Source of the DNA: an uncultured Oscillospiraceae bacterium
GTDB taxonomy: Bacteria > Bacillota > Clostridia > Oscillospirales > Ruminococcaceae
Length of the DNA: 5,302 nt
Direction of reading: 5' to 3'
Assembly (NCBI GenBank): GCA_900547385.1
Contig: URGQ01000074.1
Span: forward strand, 1-5,302
Shown: positions 5,285 to 5,302 of the stretch, piece by piece
How the letters are laid out: each line of letters starts with the position of its first letter
Numbering within the stretch: the first letter of the stretch is position 1
Position numbers and translations under genes: made by a program
The notes under the pieces: model-generated
The model's database searches: none
Seen by the model: the letters and a program-made list of their open reading frames with translations, nothing else
What the model was told of the DNA's origin: nothing

Positions 5285-5302
5285 CGTGTGCGTCGTCGCG
5301 GG

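Noticed and set aside
5083..5302. A CRISPR array or RNA gene after the operon
   Set aside because: Repeats are two-copy and imperfect, spacers are not regular, and no tRNA or rRNA signature is visible.

Overview
The window is a GC-rich stretch (about 60% G+C by eye) that looks like chromosomal DNA from a low-oxygen gut Firmicute. The best guess is an Oscillospiraceae/Ruminococcaceae lineage such as Faecalibacterium, Gemmiger or Subdoligranulum. This rests on strong AGGAG ribosome binding sites combined with high G+C, a U-tract terminator, GC-rich intergenic palindromes, and an iron-sulfur/flavin enzyme of strictly anaerobic type. The organism is inferred, not shown by a marker gene.

Layout: 1-212 is intergenic, with a perfect short hairpin at the very edge and a terminator-like hairpin at 71-100. 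A FadR-type GntR-family regulator lies on the minus strand (213-914). The 308-base divergent gap (915-1222) holds a branched GC-rich palindromic element (949-1036), a 13-bp FadR-type operator palindrome (1068-1080), a good minus-strand promoter (1092-1121) and a candidate plus-strand promoter (1142-1150). A plus-strand operon of three tightly coupled genes follows: a 933-residue iron-sulfur/FAD/NAD(P) oxidoreductase (1223-4024), hypA (4024-4368) and hypB (4368-5033). Each stop codon overlaps the next start by one base (TAATG). A strong rho-independent terminator (5045-5082) closes the operon. The last ~220 bases (5083-5302) carry no gene I can support, but contain nested inverted repeats typical of a dispersed element.

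How the parts may work together: the regulator probably binds the palindrome between the two divergent promoters, controlling itself and perhaps the operon. HypA and HypB are the nickel-delivery metallochaperone and its GTPase partner, normally devoted to [NiFe]-hydrogenase. Here they are co-transcribed with a large soluble electron-transfer flavoprotein, and the terminator leaves no room for hypCDEF or a hydrogenase in the same transcript. The most interesting open question is which nickel enzyme this pair serves, and whether the oxidoreductase is its electron partner, its client, or simply co-regulated.
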